Part shown: positions 51,179 to 59,754 of the stretch, one piece after another
Layout: each line of letters begins with the position of its first letter
How positions within the stretch are numbered: position 1 is the first letter of the stretch
Assembly: GCA_963742795.1 (NCBI GenBank)
Contig: CAVUNL010000006.1
Coordinates: forward strand, 1-64,000
Direction: 5' to 3'
From: Palsa-504 sp963742795
Lineage (GTDB): Bacteria; Actinomycetota; Actinomycetes; Streptosporangiales; Streptosporangiaceae
Length of the DNA: 64,000 bases
The notes under the pieces: model-generated
Database searches by the model: none
Told to the model about the DNA's origin: nothing
What the model saw: the letters and a program-made list of their open reading frames with translations, nothing else
Program-made: the position numbers and the translations under genes

Positions 51179-51877
51179 CTACCAGCGCGACCGGGCGGGC
51201 GGGTGCCAGACATGCACCGTGAGCTTGTCGCCCCGATGCGCCTTCGTCGGCGGCCGGGGATCCTGATCGACCACCAGCCCGTCGACCGCCATCGCGTGCT
51301 CGGTGAGCTGAACGATCCTGACGCGAAGCCCACGCCGGGTCGCCACCTCCAGGCCCACGGGAAAGAACAGCCCTCGGACGTCCGGGACAGCGCCGGGCCT
51401 GTTCCGCCGGCGCCGCGGCGCCAGCCAGCCGGTCCACGCGAGCTGGCCGCCGGCCACGTCCACGCCAGGCAGCTCACCGATGATGCGCAGATCAGCTGGC
51501 GCCATCCCCGCCGATTCGATGCCGGTCCCGGGCTGGCCCAGACCTCCGCCCGAACGCCGGAAGCCGGCCGCCTCGTCGTAGCGCTTCCGGCTATCCGGGT
51601 CGCCGAGCAGCTGCCACGCCGTGTCCAGGAGCTCCTGCGCCCGCATGACCGCCGTGAGCACGTTCGGCGGGGCGCCCGAGATCAGTTCCGGCCGCAGCAG
51701 GGCCGCCTTGGCGTCGTACTTCTGCTTGATCTTGCGCGCCTCGGCTCCCGGCAGCGCACCAAGGACGTCGTACCAGGTTATGCCGGGCTCGATGGAGCTT
51801 CCTGGATCACGCCCCCGGGGGCAGGAGGCCGCTCCGGCTTCACCGGCTAGCTGCTGGATGGGTAGGGCTGGGTACAT
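51179..51877 (-). CDS. J-domain-like protein with PASTA-like C-terminus
   Basis: This is 232 aa. After a 30-residue lead comes a J-domain-like region (TWYDVLGALPGAEARKIKQK...QELLDTAWQLLGDPDSRKRY) in which the HPD tripeptide is replaced by RPE (in ALLRPELI), so stimulation of DnaK is unlikely. The C-terminus (VPDVRGLFFPVGLEVATRRG, VVDQDPRPPTKAHRGDKLTV) follows the PASTA consensus. The ATG at 51877 has AGAGG 7 nt upstream. The combination suggests a scaffold or binding protein. Confidence 0.75.
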   Translation of the reverse strand: MYPALPIQQLAGEAGAASCPRGRDPGSSIEPGITWYDVLGALPGAEARKIKQKYDAKAALLRPELISGAPPNVLTAVMRAQELLDTAWQLLGDPDSRKRYDEAAGFRRSGGGLGQPGTGIESAGMAPADLRIIGELPGVDVAGGQLAWTGWLAPRRRRNRPGAVPDVRGLFFPVGLEVATRRGLRVRIVQLTEHAMAVDGLVVDQDPRPPTKAHRGDKLTVHVWHPPARSRW

Positions 51878-51968
51878 GATGACCTCTGCAAGGTGAGCGC
51901 GCCGAGTGGCGCAGCCCGGTAGGCCTGCCGAGCTATGGGCATCGTGCCAGCGCGGCATTGACCCGCGA

Positions 51969-52838
51969 TTACGGCGTGATTGCGCCTCTCGCGATAACAA
52001 ACCCATTTGCCGCGACCTTATCGTCGGCTGGCTGAACCTCCGCATCAGCGGGCGTGCCCGGGCCGGGCTGGCCGGGTGCTGCCGCGGCGAGCGCGGCCTG
52101 CTCCACCTCGATGACGGACTCGCTGCGCAGCCTCGCTTCGTAGGCCACCTTGCCGCCGCGGACGCCGAACAGCCGCTTGGTCCACACCAGGTAGATGACC
52201 AGCAGCAGGTTGATCGCGAGCGCCCCGACCTTCAGCCAGGTGATGTGCCCCCTGGTCAGGTCCCAGACCTCCAACGGCAGGAAGATCGAGGTCGCCACCA
52301 TGGCGAAGTACTCGCCCCACCGCCTGCCCTGCCACAGCCCGATGCTCTCCACCAGTTCGATGAGGGCGTAAAGAGCCAGCCCGATGGCCAGCAGGGTGAG
52401 CCAGCGCGAATCGAACGCGAACGACTCGTTGATCAGCCTGAGCAGACTGGAGTGGCTGACGTTGAAGCCGAGATCCTGGTACAGGGCGCGGATCGCCGGC
52501 AGCGCGTTGTCGTACACCCGCTGGAACCCGGCCCGGCCGTACTCGAACCGCCACACCCCGTAGGCCGCGGCGCCGATGACCAGGAAGCGGAGGAACCGCT
52601 CCACCGCGAACACGCGCAGGATCAGCTCGCTGCGCAGCTCGTTGCCGCGGCGGACCAGCGGGGCCGCCGCGGCCGGGCCGCCGCCGTGCTCCCCGCTGGT
52701 CACGAACGCGCCGCAGCGCAGGCACCGCCAGGCCGTTCCGGCCGAGGCCGGCGCCATCAGCCGGTCCCGCAGCTCCGGTTCGTCCGGCGCGTAGGTCACG
52801 TGCCCCTTGCGGGCACAGCCGACCAGGTTCCAGTCCAT
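51969..52838 (-). CDS. DUF2127 family membrane protein with zinc-ribbon-like N-terminus
   Basis: This is 289 aa. An N-terminal C-x2-C type knuckle (CARKGH...WRCLRCGAFV) precedes four hydrophobic helices with the DUF2127 pattern: RFLVIGAAAYGVWRFEYGRA, TLLAIGLALYALIELVESIG, GLWQGRRWGEYFAMVATSIF, PLEVWDL. Function is unknown. CAGGAGGAGC precedes the ATG at 52838. It lies just upstream of the J/PASTA gene on the same strand, 91 bp away. Confidence 0.82.
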   Translation of the reverse strand: MDWNLVGCARKGHVTYAPDEPELRDRLMAPASAGTAWRCLRCGAFVTSGEHGGGPAAAAPLVRRGNELRSELILRVFAVERFLRFLVIGAAAYGVWRFEYGRAGFQRVYDNALPAIRALYQDLGFNVSHSSLLRLINESFAFDSRWLTLLAIGLALYALIELVESIGLWQGRRWGEYFAMVATSIFLPLEVWDLTRGHITWLKVGALAINLLLVIYLVWTKRLFGVRGGKVAYEARLRSESVIEVEQAALAAAAPGQPGPGTPADAEVQPADDKVAANGFVIARGAITP

Positions 52839-52892
52839 ATGCTCCTCCTGATGATCCGGCTTAATGAAGTCCTTGCCTCCCTGCTGCGGAAA

Positions 52893-52953
52893 CGGCTGGG
52901 ACCTCATGGCGCCAAGCTAGGCAACCGAACCTTTCCGCCCGCTTACAGCGCCC
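52893..52953 (+). repeat. 60-bp inverted repeat, left copy
   Basis: CGGCTGGGACCTCATGGCGC...CTTACAGCGCC recurs in opposite orientation at 54894-54953 with one or two mismatches. The pair frames a ~2.06-kb segment carrying TetR, cupin and a broken monooxygenase. They could be transposon-like ends or a duplicated terminator. Confidence 0.75.
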
Positions 52954-53067
52954 CGCGCCGCCATGCCCGCCGCGCTTCTTGGGCGTGTCCTGGCCGTCGC
53001 CGGTGTCGTCGTCCTGGTCCTCTCCCCCGCGGCCGCCGTCGCCGCCGCGGTGTGTGGCCGGCGGGTC

Positions 53068-53709
53068 TTATGGTTCTGGCAGCAGGAGCAGCTGGAGGCT
53101 GCGGGCGAGCCAGGCCTGGTACTGGTCGGCTGTCCACCGGTGGTGGGTGGTCAGCAGCAGGTACAGGTCGGGGTTGGCCAGGGCTGAGTAGGTCTCCGCG
53201 GCCTGCTCGGTGGTGAGGCCGCCGCGGAACGGCCCCCGGGCGTGCACGATCTCGGCCAGGGTCCGCTGGAAGTCGCGCCGGCGGTTGATGTCGGCGGTGA
53301 GGGGGCCGCGGAGGGCGCTGTCGGCTGCGGCGGCGTCGCGCAGTACCGCGTAGACCGGTGAGATCCGCTGGAGCATGCCGCGCGAGAGCGCGGCTGCCAT
53401 CTCCAGCTGCCGGGACTGGCTTGGTTCGGCGGTGAGGCCGGTGAGTTCGGGGCGCTGTGGCAGGGGCACCGTGCCGCCGTCGGTGACGGCGGCGTCCTTG
53501 ACGGCGACCATCAGGCTGGTCTTGTTGCGGAACCGGGCGTAGACGGTCTCGACGGCGACGTCTGCCGCCTCGGCAATGGCCTCGATAGTGGTGGGCACGT
53601 AACCGCGTTCCAGGAACAGCCTCGTTGCGGCGTCGATGATCCGCTGCCGGGTCTGCTGGGCCTTGTCCGCGCGGCGGGTGCGCTTTGCCGCCTTGACAGC
53701 CCCGTCCAT
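53068..53709 (-). CDS. TetR-family regulator
   Basis: This is 213 aa. HTH: AQQTRQRIIDAATRLFLERG, IEAIAEAADVAVETVYARFR; the C-terminal half is helical (RRRDFQRTLAEIVHARGPFR). TACGAT stands 6 nt before the ATG at 53709. It is divergent from the cupin gene with a perfect 19-bp palindrome between them, the probable operator. The open frame upstream of 53709 is ignored because it crosses the operator. Confidence 0.87.
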   Translation of the reverse strand: MDGAVKAAKRTRRADKAQQTRQRIIDAATRLFLERGYVPTTIEAIAEAADVAVETVYARFRNKTSLMVAVKDAAVTDGGTVPLPQRPELTGLTAEPSQSRQLEMAAALSRGMLQRISPVYAVLRDAAAADSALRGPLTADINRRRDFQRTLAEIVHARGPFRGGLTTEQAAETYSALANPDLYLLLTTHHRWTADQYQAWLARSLQLLLLPEP

Positions 53710-53731
53710 GGTGATATCGTACCAGAGTATT

Positions 53732-53750
53732 AATACAGTCCTACTGTATT
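53732..53750. promoter_or_regulatory. TetR operator palindrome
   Basis: AATACAGTCCTACTGTATT has perfect 8-bp arms and a 3-bp centre. It lies between the divergent TetR and cupin genes, where a TetR dimer would be expected to bind. Confidence 0.78.
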
Positions 53751-53806
53751 GAAGCATTGTAACTGCAACAAGCGGTGCGCCGCGGACCATGGAAGGGAGA
53801 CGGGCC

Positions 53807-54271
53807 ATGAGCACAACTGGTGCCGGCACGCTGGTGCCGCCCGGCGCGGGCGCTGTGATCGAGCTCGGCCTCGGACGGCCCACGATCAAGGTCGGGCCGC
53901 CGCTCAGCACCCAGATCGGGCTGGTGGAAAGCGAGCTGCCGCCCGGCGGTGGCTTCGCGATCCCGCACTGGCACGAGGACCTGTATGAGGTCTTCTACGT
54001 GCTCGAGGGCGAGATCGAATACCTGCTGGGCGGGGACTGGCGGCGTGCCCCGGCCGGCACCACCGTGTTCATCCCGGCCGGGGCCGTGCACGCGTTCCGC
54101 AACGCCAGCGGGCGCCCGGCCCGGCATCTGGTCGCCGGGCCGCCCCGGGCCGTCGAGATGCTCACCGAGCTCGGCCGGCACCCCCGCGAGAGGTGGGAGG
54201 ACATCCATGAGCGCTACCGGTCGCACTACGCGTGCGGCCATCCGGCGGGCGGCGCCCCGCTGGCGCCGTAG
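53807..54271 (+). CDS. Cupin-domain protein
   Basis: This is 154 aa. Both cupin motifs are present: IPHWHEDLYEVFYVLEGEIE (metal ligands His, His, Glu) and FIPAGAVHAFRNASGRPARH (last His). It is a small single-domain cupin that could be an oxygenase, isomerase or sensor. GGAAGGGAGACGG precedes the ATG. It is next to a broken FAD monooxygenase gene and under the probable control of the divergent TetR. Confidence 0.85.
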   Translation: MSTTGAGTLVPPGAGAVIELGLGRPTIKVGPPLSTQIGLVESELPPGGGFAIPHWHEDLYEVFYVLEGEIEYLLGGDWRRAPAGTTVFIPAGAVHAFRNASGRPARHLVAGPPRAVEMLTELGRHPRERWEDIHERYRSHYACGHPAGGAPLAP

Positions 54272-54298
54272 CCGGCCCGGACACCACGGAGCACCGTG

Positions 54299-54590
54299 GT
54301 GAGCGCGCCGGAGGTGATCGTGATCGGAGCCGGCCGGACTCGAACCGCTCACCGGGCACCTGGGCGTGCTCGACGAGCGCGGGCTGCCCCGCCAGCACGG
54401 CAGGAAAGCCGCCGCCCCCGGCCTGCGCTTCATCGGCTACCTCCCCCAGCCCGGCCAGATCGGGCACATGGGCCGCCAGGCACGGCAAGCCGCCAAGGCG
54501 ATCAGGACCGAGATCCGCCACGACCGCGACCCCGGAACCGGACAAAAGGCCAGCCAGCCGCCACCAGCCGCACCGTCGCGGGCCGGGTAA
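54299..54590 (+). pseudogene. FAD-dependent monooxygenase gene with a large internal deletion
   Basis: It starts SAPEVIVIGAG, the first strand and glycine loop of a Rossmann fold. After a frameshift it jumps to GLEPLTGHLGVLDERGLPRQ and GLRFIGYLPQPGQIGHMGRQ, then ARQAAKAI, which resembles the C-terminus of flavin-containing monooxygenases. Roughly 300 residues are missing, so the gene is dead. It follows the cupin by 27 bp. Confidence 0.65.
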
Positions 54591-55005
54591 ATTCCCAGCC
54601 AGGGCCAGCCAGGCACCCTGCCAGGAAGAGCCCTGTCCGGCCCGCGCACCAGAACCGCCTGATCTGCACAGCCACCGCCACCAGCCGATAACGCTCCCGG
54701 CACCTGCAAAACCGCGGATCCCGCGCACCCGGTTCCAGGCCGCAGGTGACGCTTCGTGACGAGGTCAGCGCATCAGGAGCACCTGCCCGGTCCCGGGCTG
54801 CAGCAGCGACTTCTCACCCCGAATGTCCGAAAGGACAAATCCAGGACATCTTTTCTGCGAATAGGACGCCCTCGACGAGAACCTACAGCGCGCGGCGCTG
54901 TAAGCGGGCGGAAAGGTTCGGTTTCCTAGCTTGGCGCCATGAGGTCCCAGCCGACGGAGGCGCGCTCCACAGCGGCCACCACGTCTAAGGCACCGGAGGA
55001 AGACC
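54591..55005. other. Region with right inverted repeat; no supported gene
   Basis: 54894-54953 is the right copy of the 60-bp inverted repeat (complement of 52893-52953). The remainder (54591-54893) is GC-rich without a convincing frame. CACCGGAGGAAGACC at its end is the ribosome site of the small ORF at 55006. Confidence 0.6.
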
Positions 55006-55179
55006 ATGAAAAGCTCCACTCGTGACGCGCCGCCCGACGAGGTGCCCGCCGGCCAGGCCGCGGGCGACGTCCCAACCGCCGGGAACGCCCGGCGCGCCGC
55101 CCGGACCCGTATCGCGCGGCTGGCGCGGTACACCGCCGAGATCGTCGCGGAGATCCTGGTGGGGTTCCCGGTATGCTGA
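55006..55179 (+). CDS. Small hypothetical protein (57 aa)
   Basis: The ATG has a near-consensus GGAGGAAG 5 nt upstream, one of the best ribosome sites in the window. The protein is MKSSTRDAPPDEVPAGQAAG, a low-complexity start, then a helix RTRIARLARYTAEIVAEILV and ends GFPVC. The helix is amphipathic and could be a membrane-surface or DNA-binding peptide. No family is recognised. It might instead be a shortened gene, given its broken neighbours. Confidence 0.5.
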   Translation: MKSSTRDAPPDEVPAGQAAGDVPTAGNARRAARTRIARLARYTAEIVAEILVGFPVC

Positions 55180-55241
55180 CCGCGCACGTGGCGATCGGAC
55201 TGGCTGCGGCGCGCCACCGGCGAGCCGGGGGATCATAGATC

Positions 55242-55529
55242 ATGCGCGTGCTGGTGGTCGAGGACGAGCGGGACACCGCCGAGGCCCTGGACAGCGGGGC
55301 AGATGACTACCTGCCCAAGCCGTTCTCCTACCCGGTCCTGCTCGCGCACCTGCGCTCGCTGACCCGCCGGACGCTGGGCGCGAGGCCGGCGGTGCTGGCC
55401 GCGGCCGGCCTGCGCTGGATCCGGCCGCCCGCACCGCCACGCGGGACTGCAGAGCCAGGTCGAGCAGACGTTCGCCCGGCTGCTGGTGATCGGCGTGCTC
55501 GGCCCCGCCTGAACCCTCGGCGTGGCTAA
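55242..55529 (+). pseudogene. Response regulator with internal deletion
   Basis: MRVLVVEDERDTAEAL, the OmpR-type receiver start with its acidic pocket, is joined directly to DSGADDYLPKPFSYPVLLAH, LRSLTRR, the receiver end. About 65 residues including the phosphorylated Asp are deleted. After TLGARPAVLAAAGLR the frame shifts and the DNA-binding domain is lost. A phrase QVEQTFARLLVIGVLG in another frame may be a scrap of a further gene. Confidence 0.75.
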
Positions 55530-55573
55530 ACTCCGCGGCGGGGTCGCACAACTGAGGATGGGAAGCGGCATTC

Positions 55574-56023
55574 ATGAGTGAGTACCAGTACTACGAGTTC
55601 CTCGCGCTCGACCGGCCGCTGACCGACAAGCAGCGCGCCGAGCTGCGGTCGATTTCGACCCGGGCGGAGATCACGGCCACGAGGTTCGTCAACGAATACC
55701 AGTGGGGCGACCTCAAGGGCGATCCGCGGAAGATGATGGAGCGGTACTTCGACGCGTTCTTGTACCTGGCGAACTGGGGGACGCGGCGGCTGATGTTCCG
55801 CTTGCCACGCGGGGCGCTGGGTTCAAAGACCGCCGAGCGGTACTGCTATTCGGACACCGCGTCGCTCATCGAGACCGGCAGCCACCTGATTCTCAGCTTG
55901 TACGTCGACCGGGAGCCGGACGACTACTGGGACGAGCCGGGCGGCCAGCTCGCGGCGATGGTCCAGGCCCGTGCTGAGCTCGCCGCCGGGGATCTTCGGC
56001 TGCTGTACCTGGCCTGGCTGTGA
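55574..56023 (+). CDS. Conserved hypothetical protein, probably truncated by the transposon
   Basis: This is 149 aa: MSEYQYYEFLALDRPLTDKQ, ITATRFVNEYQWGDLKGDPR, YFDAFLYLANWGTRRLMFRL, ending DLRLLYLAWL. I recall longer actinobacterial proteins with this N-terminus that continue well past this point. The TGA here is exactly where the TnsB-site-like left end of the Tn7-like element begins. So the gene was probably cut by the insertion. Function unknown. Confidence 0.6.
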   Translation: MSEYQYYEFLALDRPLTDKQRAELRSISTRAEITATRFVNEYQWGDLKGDPRKMMERYFDAFLYLANWGTRRLMFRLPRGALGSKTAERYCYSDTASLIETGSHLILSLYVDREPDDYWDEPGGQLAAMVQARAELAAGDLRLLYLAWL

Positions 56024-56130
56024 CTGAGCGCCGAGTTTGGCATTTCGGATGGCTGCGAACTGACGGTTTGAGCGTGTCTGGGCATGAAGGTTGGCACTTG
56101 CTGGGCACGGTGGTTGGCAGCTGAGCCGGT
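56021..56130 (+). mobile_element. Left end of a Tn7-like transposon
   Basis: TGTGACTGAGCGCC is followed by three TTGGCA boxes: GAGTTTGGCATTT (~56035), AGGTTGGCACTTG (~56089) and TGGTTGGCAGCTG (~56110). Matching boxes in the opposite orientation lie at 63975-64000 (GTGCCAAACTC, ATGCCAA). Repeated TnsB-binding boxes are typical of Tn7-like ends. Confidence 0.62.
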
Positions 56131-56202
56131 TTGAGCGCGGGGCTGACGCGGACGCGGCTGGCGATCTGATGTCCGGGTAGCGTGCCGGTGCCGGGAGTCC
56201 GG

Positions 56203-56478
56203 TCAGTAGGGCCGGGCGTGCGGCACTGCGGGGAAGGCGGTGAACAGCTCGGTCATCTCGACGCCGAGGACGTTGGCGATGGCGAACGCGCGGTCGACTG
56301 AGATCGCCTGGCGGGCGTGCTCGACCTGGGCGTAGAACGACCGGCTCAGCCCGGCCTGCCTGGCCACGGCGGTCTGGGTCATGCCTCTGCTCTCCCGGAT
56401 CTCGCGTAGCCGGCTGCCGAGCGCGATGCGGGCCTGCCGGATGATGGCGTCGCGGCTGTCGTCGTTCACGTCCTGCAC
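56203..56478 (-). CDS. Xre-family HTH regulator
   Basis: This is 91 aa with a classic HTH: LGSRLREIRESRGMTQTAVA, RQAGLSRSFYAQVEHARQAI, then AFAIANVLGVEMTELF. It is divergent from tnsA, with an AT-rich 82-bp gap (TTCTATATC and GATATTCTAGA dyad-like pieces) that could be its operator. It probably controls the transposition genes. The start is a GTG; a second GTG is three codons in. Confidence 0.83.
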   Translation of the reverse strand: MQDVNDDSRDAIIRQARIALGSRLREIRESRGMTQTAVARQAGLSRSFYAQVEHARQAISVDRAFAIANVLGVEMTELFTAFPAVPHARPY

Positions 56479-56560
56479 CCTCGAAACGGTAGCGCGCGTA
56501 CATCGATTGTTCTATATCTTAAACATCTTGTGATTGATATTCTAGACGTGCAAGCTGCAC

Positions 56561-57448
56561 ATGGCTGTGAGGCCGGCGGCGGCTGGCCTGCGGGCGGTCA
56601 CTGGCGGCACGGCTGGCTCTGCGGCGGGATACAGGGCGGCTATGGCGTCGGATTGCTGCGGCCTGACGGACCTGGCCGCGATGTGCGCGGTGACTGATGA
56701 CGATCGCCGTGCGCTGGTCCTGACCGGCGGGTGGAGCGGCCGGTGGATGACCACATGGAAGGTCGCCGGGCGGGAGGTGACCTGCCCGGTGGCGGACATG
56801 GGCGCCTTCCCGGTGCCCGGCTGCGAGCCGGTGCGGCATTTCACCTGGTCTACTGGCCAGCGGCACCGGCCGGGCTTGCAGAGCATGGCCGCCACCGGGC
56901 GGCTGCACGGGTTCGAGAGCCATGCCGAGCAGCGGCTGCTGCTGGCCCTGGATTTCCTGGGCGTGCGCGAGGTGGTGTCGCAGCCGCACCGGATGCGGTT
57001 TGAGTCGGTGGCGGGGCCGCGGGAGCACACTCCCGATTTCCTGGCCGTCACCGGCGAGGGCACGTGGCTGCTGGATGTGCGGCCCGCGGACCGGATCGAG
57101 GCGGCCGACCGGGTCAAGTTCGCCGCCTCGGCGGAGGCGGCGCTGGCCTGCGGGTGGCGGTATGGGGTGGTGGGCGGCTGGCAGCCGCACGTGATGACCA
57201 CGCTGGACACGCTGTCGGCGCAGCGGCGGCCGCTGAGCGACCCGCTCGGCCTGACCGGGGCGCTGCTCGCCGCGGCCGCCGGCGGCCCGGTGCGGTTCGC
57301 TGACCTGGTGGCGGCCACCTGCTACCCGGCGGTCGCCCGCGCGTTCGCGATTCACCTGATCTGGCATCGGGTCCTGGCCATCGACCTGGCCGTGCCGTTC
57401 GGGGACAGCACCCTGGTCTGGCGCGGCAGGACACGGGGCGGGCGATGA
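56561..57448 (+). CDS. tnsA: TnsA-like endonuclease of a Tn7-like element
   Basis: This is 295 aa. The PD-(D/E)xK nuclease region is FESHAEQRLLLALDFLGVRE, PHRMRF, then HTPDFLAVTGEGTWLLDVRP (Glu, Asp and a D-V-R-P variant of the E-x-K element). TnsA cuts the 5' ends of the transposon so that it moves by cut-and-paste. The C-terminal part (FADLVAATCYPAVARAFAIH) is helical, as in the TnsC-interacting domain. Its stop overlaps tnsB (ATGA). It is the only core transposition gene without a frameshift. Confidence 0.75.
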   Translation: MAVRPAAAGLRAVTGGTAGSAAGYRAAMASDCCGLTDLAAMCAVTDDDRRALVLTGGWSGRWMTTWKVAGREVTCPVADMGAFPVPGCEPVRHFTWSTGQRHRPGLQSMAATGRLHGFESHAEQRLLLALDFLGVREVVSQPHRMRFESVAGPREHTPDFLAVTGEGTWLLDVRPADRIEAADRVKFAASAEAALACGWRYGVVGGWQPHVMTTLDTLSAQRRPLSDPLGLTGALLAAAAGGPVRFADLVAATCYPAVARAFAIHLIWHRVLAIDLAVPFGDSTLVWRGRTRGGR

Positions 57449-59754
57449 GCGGCACGGTCTGCGCGGGCCGGTCGAGCTGTCGGCGGGCAGCCGGCTGGTG
57501 CTGGCGGGCACCCAGTGGCAGGTGCACGAGTTCGAGCCGCACACGGGCCGGGTGCTGCTGCGCCGCGACGACGGGCAGGAGCTGGCCACCACGGTCCGGG
57601 CGCTGGTCAACCACGGCGACTGCCGGCCGTCCCCGGCCGCCGCCGCGCGCCCGGCGCACAGCCGGGGCCGTCAGCCGTCCGGGCTGGAGGATCTCACCGC
57701 CCGGCAGCGGGAGCTGGTCGCCATGCGCTACGCGCACCTGATGGAGGCAGAGACCGGCTACCGCAGCGGCAGCCCGCTGCACGCCCTGCCCGGTGAGCCG
57801 CGGCCGGGCTATGATCCGGCGGCCACCACGCTGCACGAGCGGCGGCTGGCCAAGGTCGCCGAGATGGCCGCGCCTGGGCGCCGATTCGGCCGCGATGCTG
57901 GGCCTGGCCCGGATCAGCGAGCGGACCCTGGTCCGGTGGGCCGGGCAGTGCCGCCGGTACGGGATCGCCGGGTGCATCGACGGGAACTGGCTGCGCCGCG
58001 CAGGCGAGCGGCCCGACTCGATCACCGAGCAGGTCCGGGAGGCCATCTACGCGGTGCACGCGGAGTGCCTGCACCGGTCGCGGGTCTCGATGACGACCAA
58101 GGGAGCGGCTGATCCGCCAGTACGTCCGGGAGACGGTTCGGTCCCGGGTGCAGCGTGTCCCGTCCTACTGGACGCTGCGGCGGGCCTGGGCCGAATGGTT
58201 CGGTCCCGGCGGCGCCCGGCAGCGGTACGCCCGGTCGGCGGCGAAGCTGCCGGTCACCGGCGAGCACGTGGTGATCCACCGGCCCGGGCAGGTCGTCGCG
58301 CTGGACACCAGCCCGCTGGGGGTCAAGGTCCGCGAGCACGTGTTCGGCGAGCCGGTGACCGCCTCGCTGACCCTGGCCCTGGATCGTTTACACCCATTCG
58401 CTGGTCGCCTTCCGGCTCACCCTGGTCTCCGACACCTCGGTCGACGTGGCGATGCTGCTGCGCGATGTGATGATGCCGCTGCCGCTGCGCGCGGACTGGG
58501 GCCAGGACATGGAGTGGCCCTACCCGGGCATCCCGGCGTCCCTGGTCGCCTCCTTCGCCGGGCACAAGGTCGCGGGCCTGCCGTTCTTCGCCCCCGAGAC
58601 CGTCACCACCGACCACGGGTCGGTCTACAAGAACCACCATCTGATCGAGGTGCAGCGCGTCATCGGCGCGAACATCCTGCCTGCCAGGGTGCTGCGCCCG
58701 ACCGACAAGCAGGCGGTCGAGCGGGCATTTTCCGGGATCCAGTCGCTGCTGCTGGAGATGCTGCTGGGCTGGCGCGGGATCGATACCGCCGACCGGGGCG
58801 CCGATCCCGAGGCCGACGCGGTGCTCACCCTGGCCCAGGCCGAGCACCTGATCGCGACCTGGATCGTGAAGATCTGGCAGAACCGCGAGCTCGGCGAGTA
58901 CGCCCCGGCGTGGGACCCGGGCACCCGGCACAGCCCCAACACGCTGTTCGCCGCCGCGATGTCCCAGGGCGGGTTCGCGCTGCAGATCCCGGGCCCGGAG
59001 CTGTACTACGAGCTGCTGCCGGTGCACCTGGTGAAGATCCACGGCCACCGCGGGGTGAAGATCCGCGGGCTGTGGTACGACGGCCCGGCACTGGATCCCT
59101 ACCGGTCCGGGCCCTCGGCCCAGGGCGGCGCGGCCAAGGGCAAGTGGAAGATCCGCCGCGAGCCCCGCGACCGGCGCTACGTCTTCTTCTGCGACCCGCT
59201 CACCCACGACTGGCACACGCTGCGCTGGACCGGGCTGCCGCCCGAGGGCGAGGTGCCGTCCTTCAGCGACATCCGCGCCGATGACCTGCTGCGCGCCGCC
59301 CGCGCGGCCGGGCTGCAGCCCAGGTCCGAGCCGAGCTGCTGCCGCTGCTGCTGGACCTGGTCGGCGGCCTGATCCCGGTCGATGCGTGGCCGACCCAGAT
59401 GAGCAGGCAGCAGCGCACCGCGCACGCCCGCGAGACCGCCCAGGCCGACAGGCCGCCGCCGACCGTCCCGCGCCGCCGCGGAGCAGCCGGCGCAACAGCC
59501 CGCAGCCAGGACAGGGACGACGGCGCGGACGCGGCGGTGGTAGCCGATGCGGTGGCGGGACCGGGCCCGCGATGCCGCGCGACGCGGTGGACGCCGAGCG
59601 GCGCCGCCGCCGTGAAGCGGCGGTCCCGTCCAGGCCTGAGCCGGCCCCGCTGATGCGCGATGCCCTGCGCCGCGGCAGCATGCTGCGCATCCCCGGACGA
59701 GGACCACGGCGGACCAGCGCACGGCGCCCGGCGCAGCGCCAGGAGCAGGCGTGA
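57445..59754 (+). pseudogene. tnsB: TnsB-like DDE transposase gene, multiply frameshifted
   Basis: The pieces lie in order on different frames. First PVELSAGSRLVLAGTQWQVH; then LARISERTLVRWAGQCRRYG (HTH); then KERLIRQYVRETVRSRVQRV; then GQVVALDTSPLGVKV (first Asp); then LVSDTSVDVAMLLRDVMMPL, ETVTTDHGSVYKN (second Asp), DKQAVERAFSGIQSL (Glu); then a basic tail. Single-base shifts fall near 57465, 57873, 58112, 58390 and 59325. All three catalytic residues survive, so decay is recent or the shifts are sequence errors. Confidence 0.78.

Noticed and set aside
52963..53187. Short plus-strand frame with a signal-like start (MPAALLGRVLAVAGVVVLVL)
   Set aside because: Most of it is antisense to the TetR gene end and it lacks a ribosome site; kept out for lack of support.
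56479..56560. Possible CRISPR-associated (CAST-like) control region
   Set aside because: An Xre gene beside a Tn7-like element recalls type V-K CASTs, but no Cas12k, tracrRNA or array is visible and TnsA is present.
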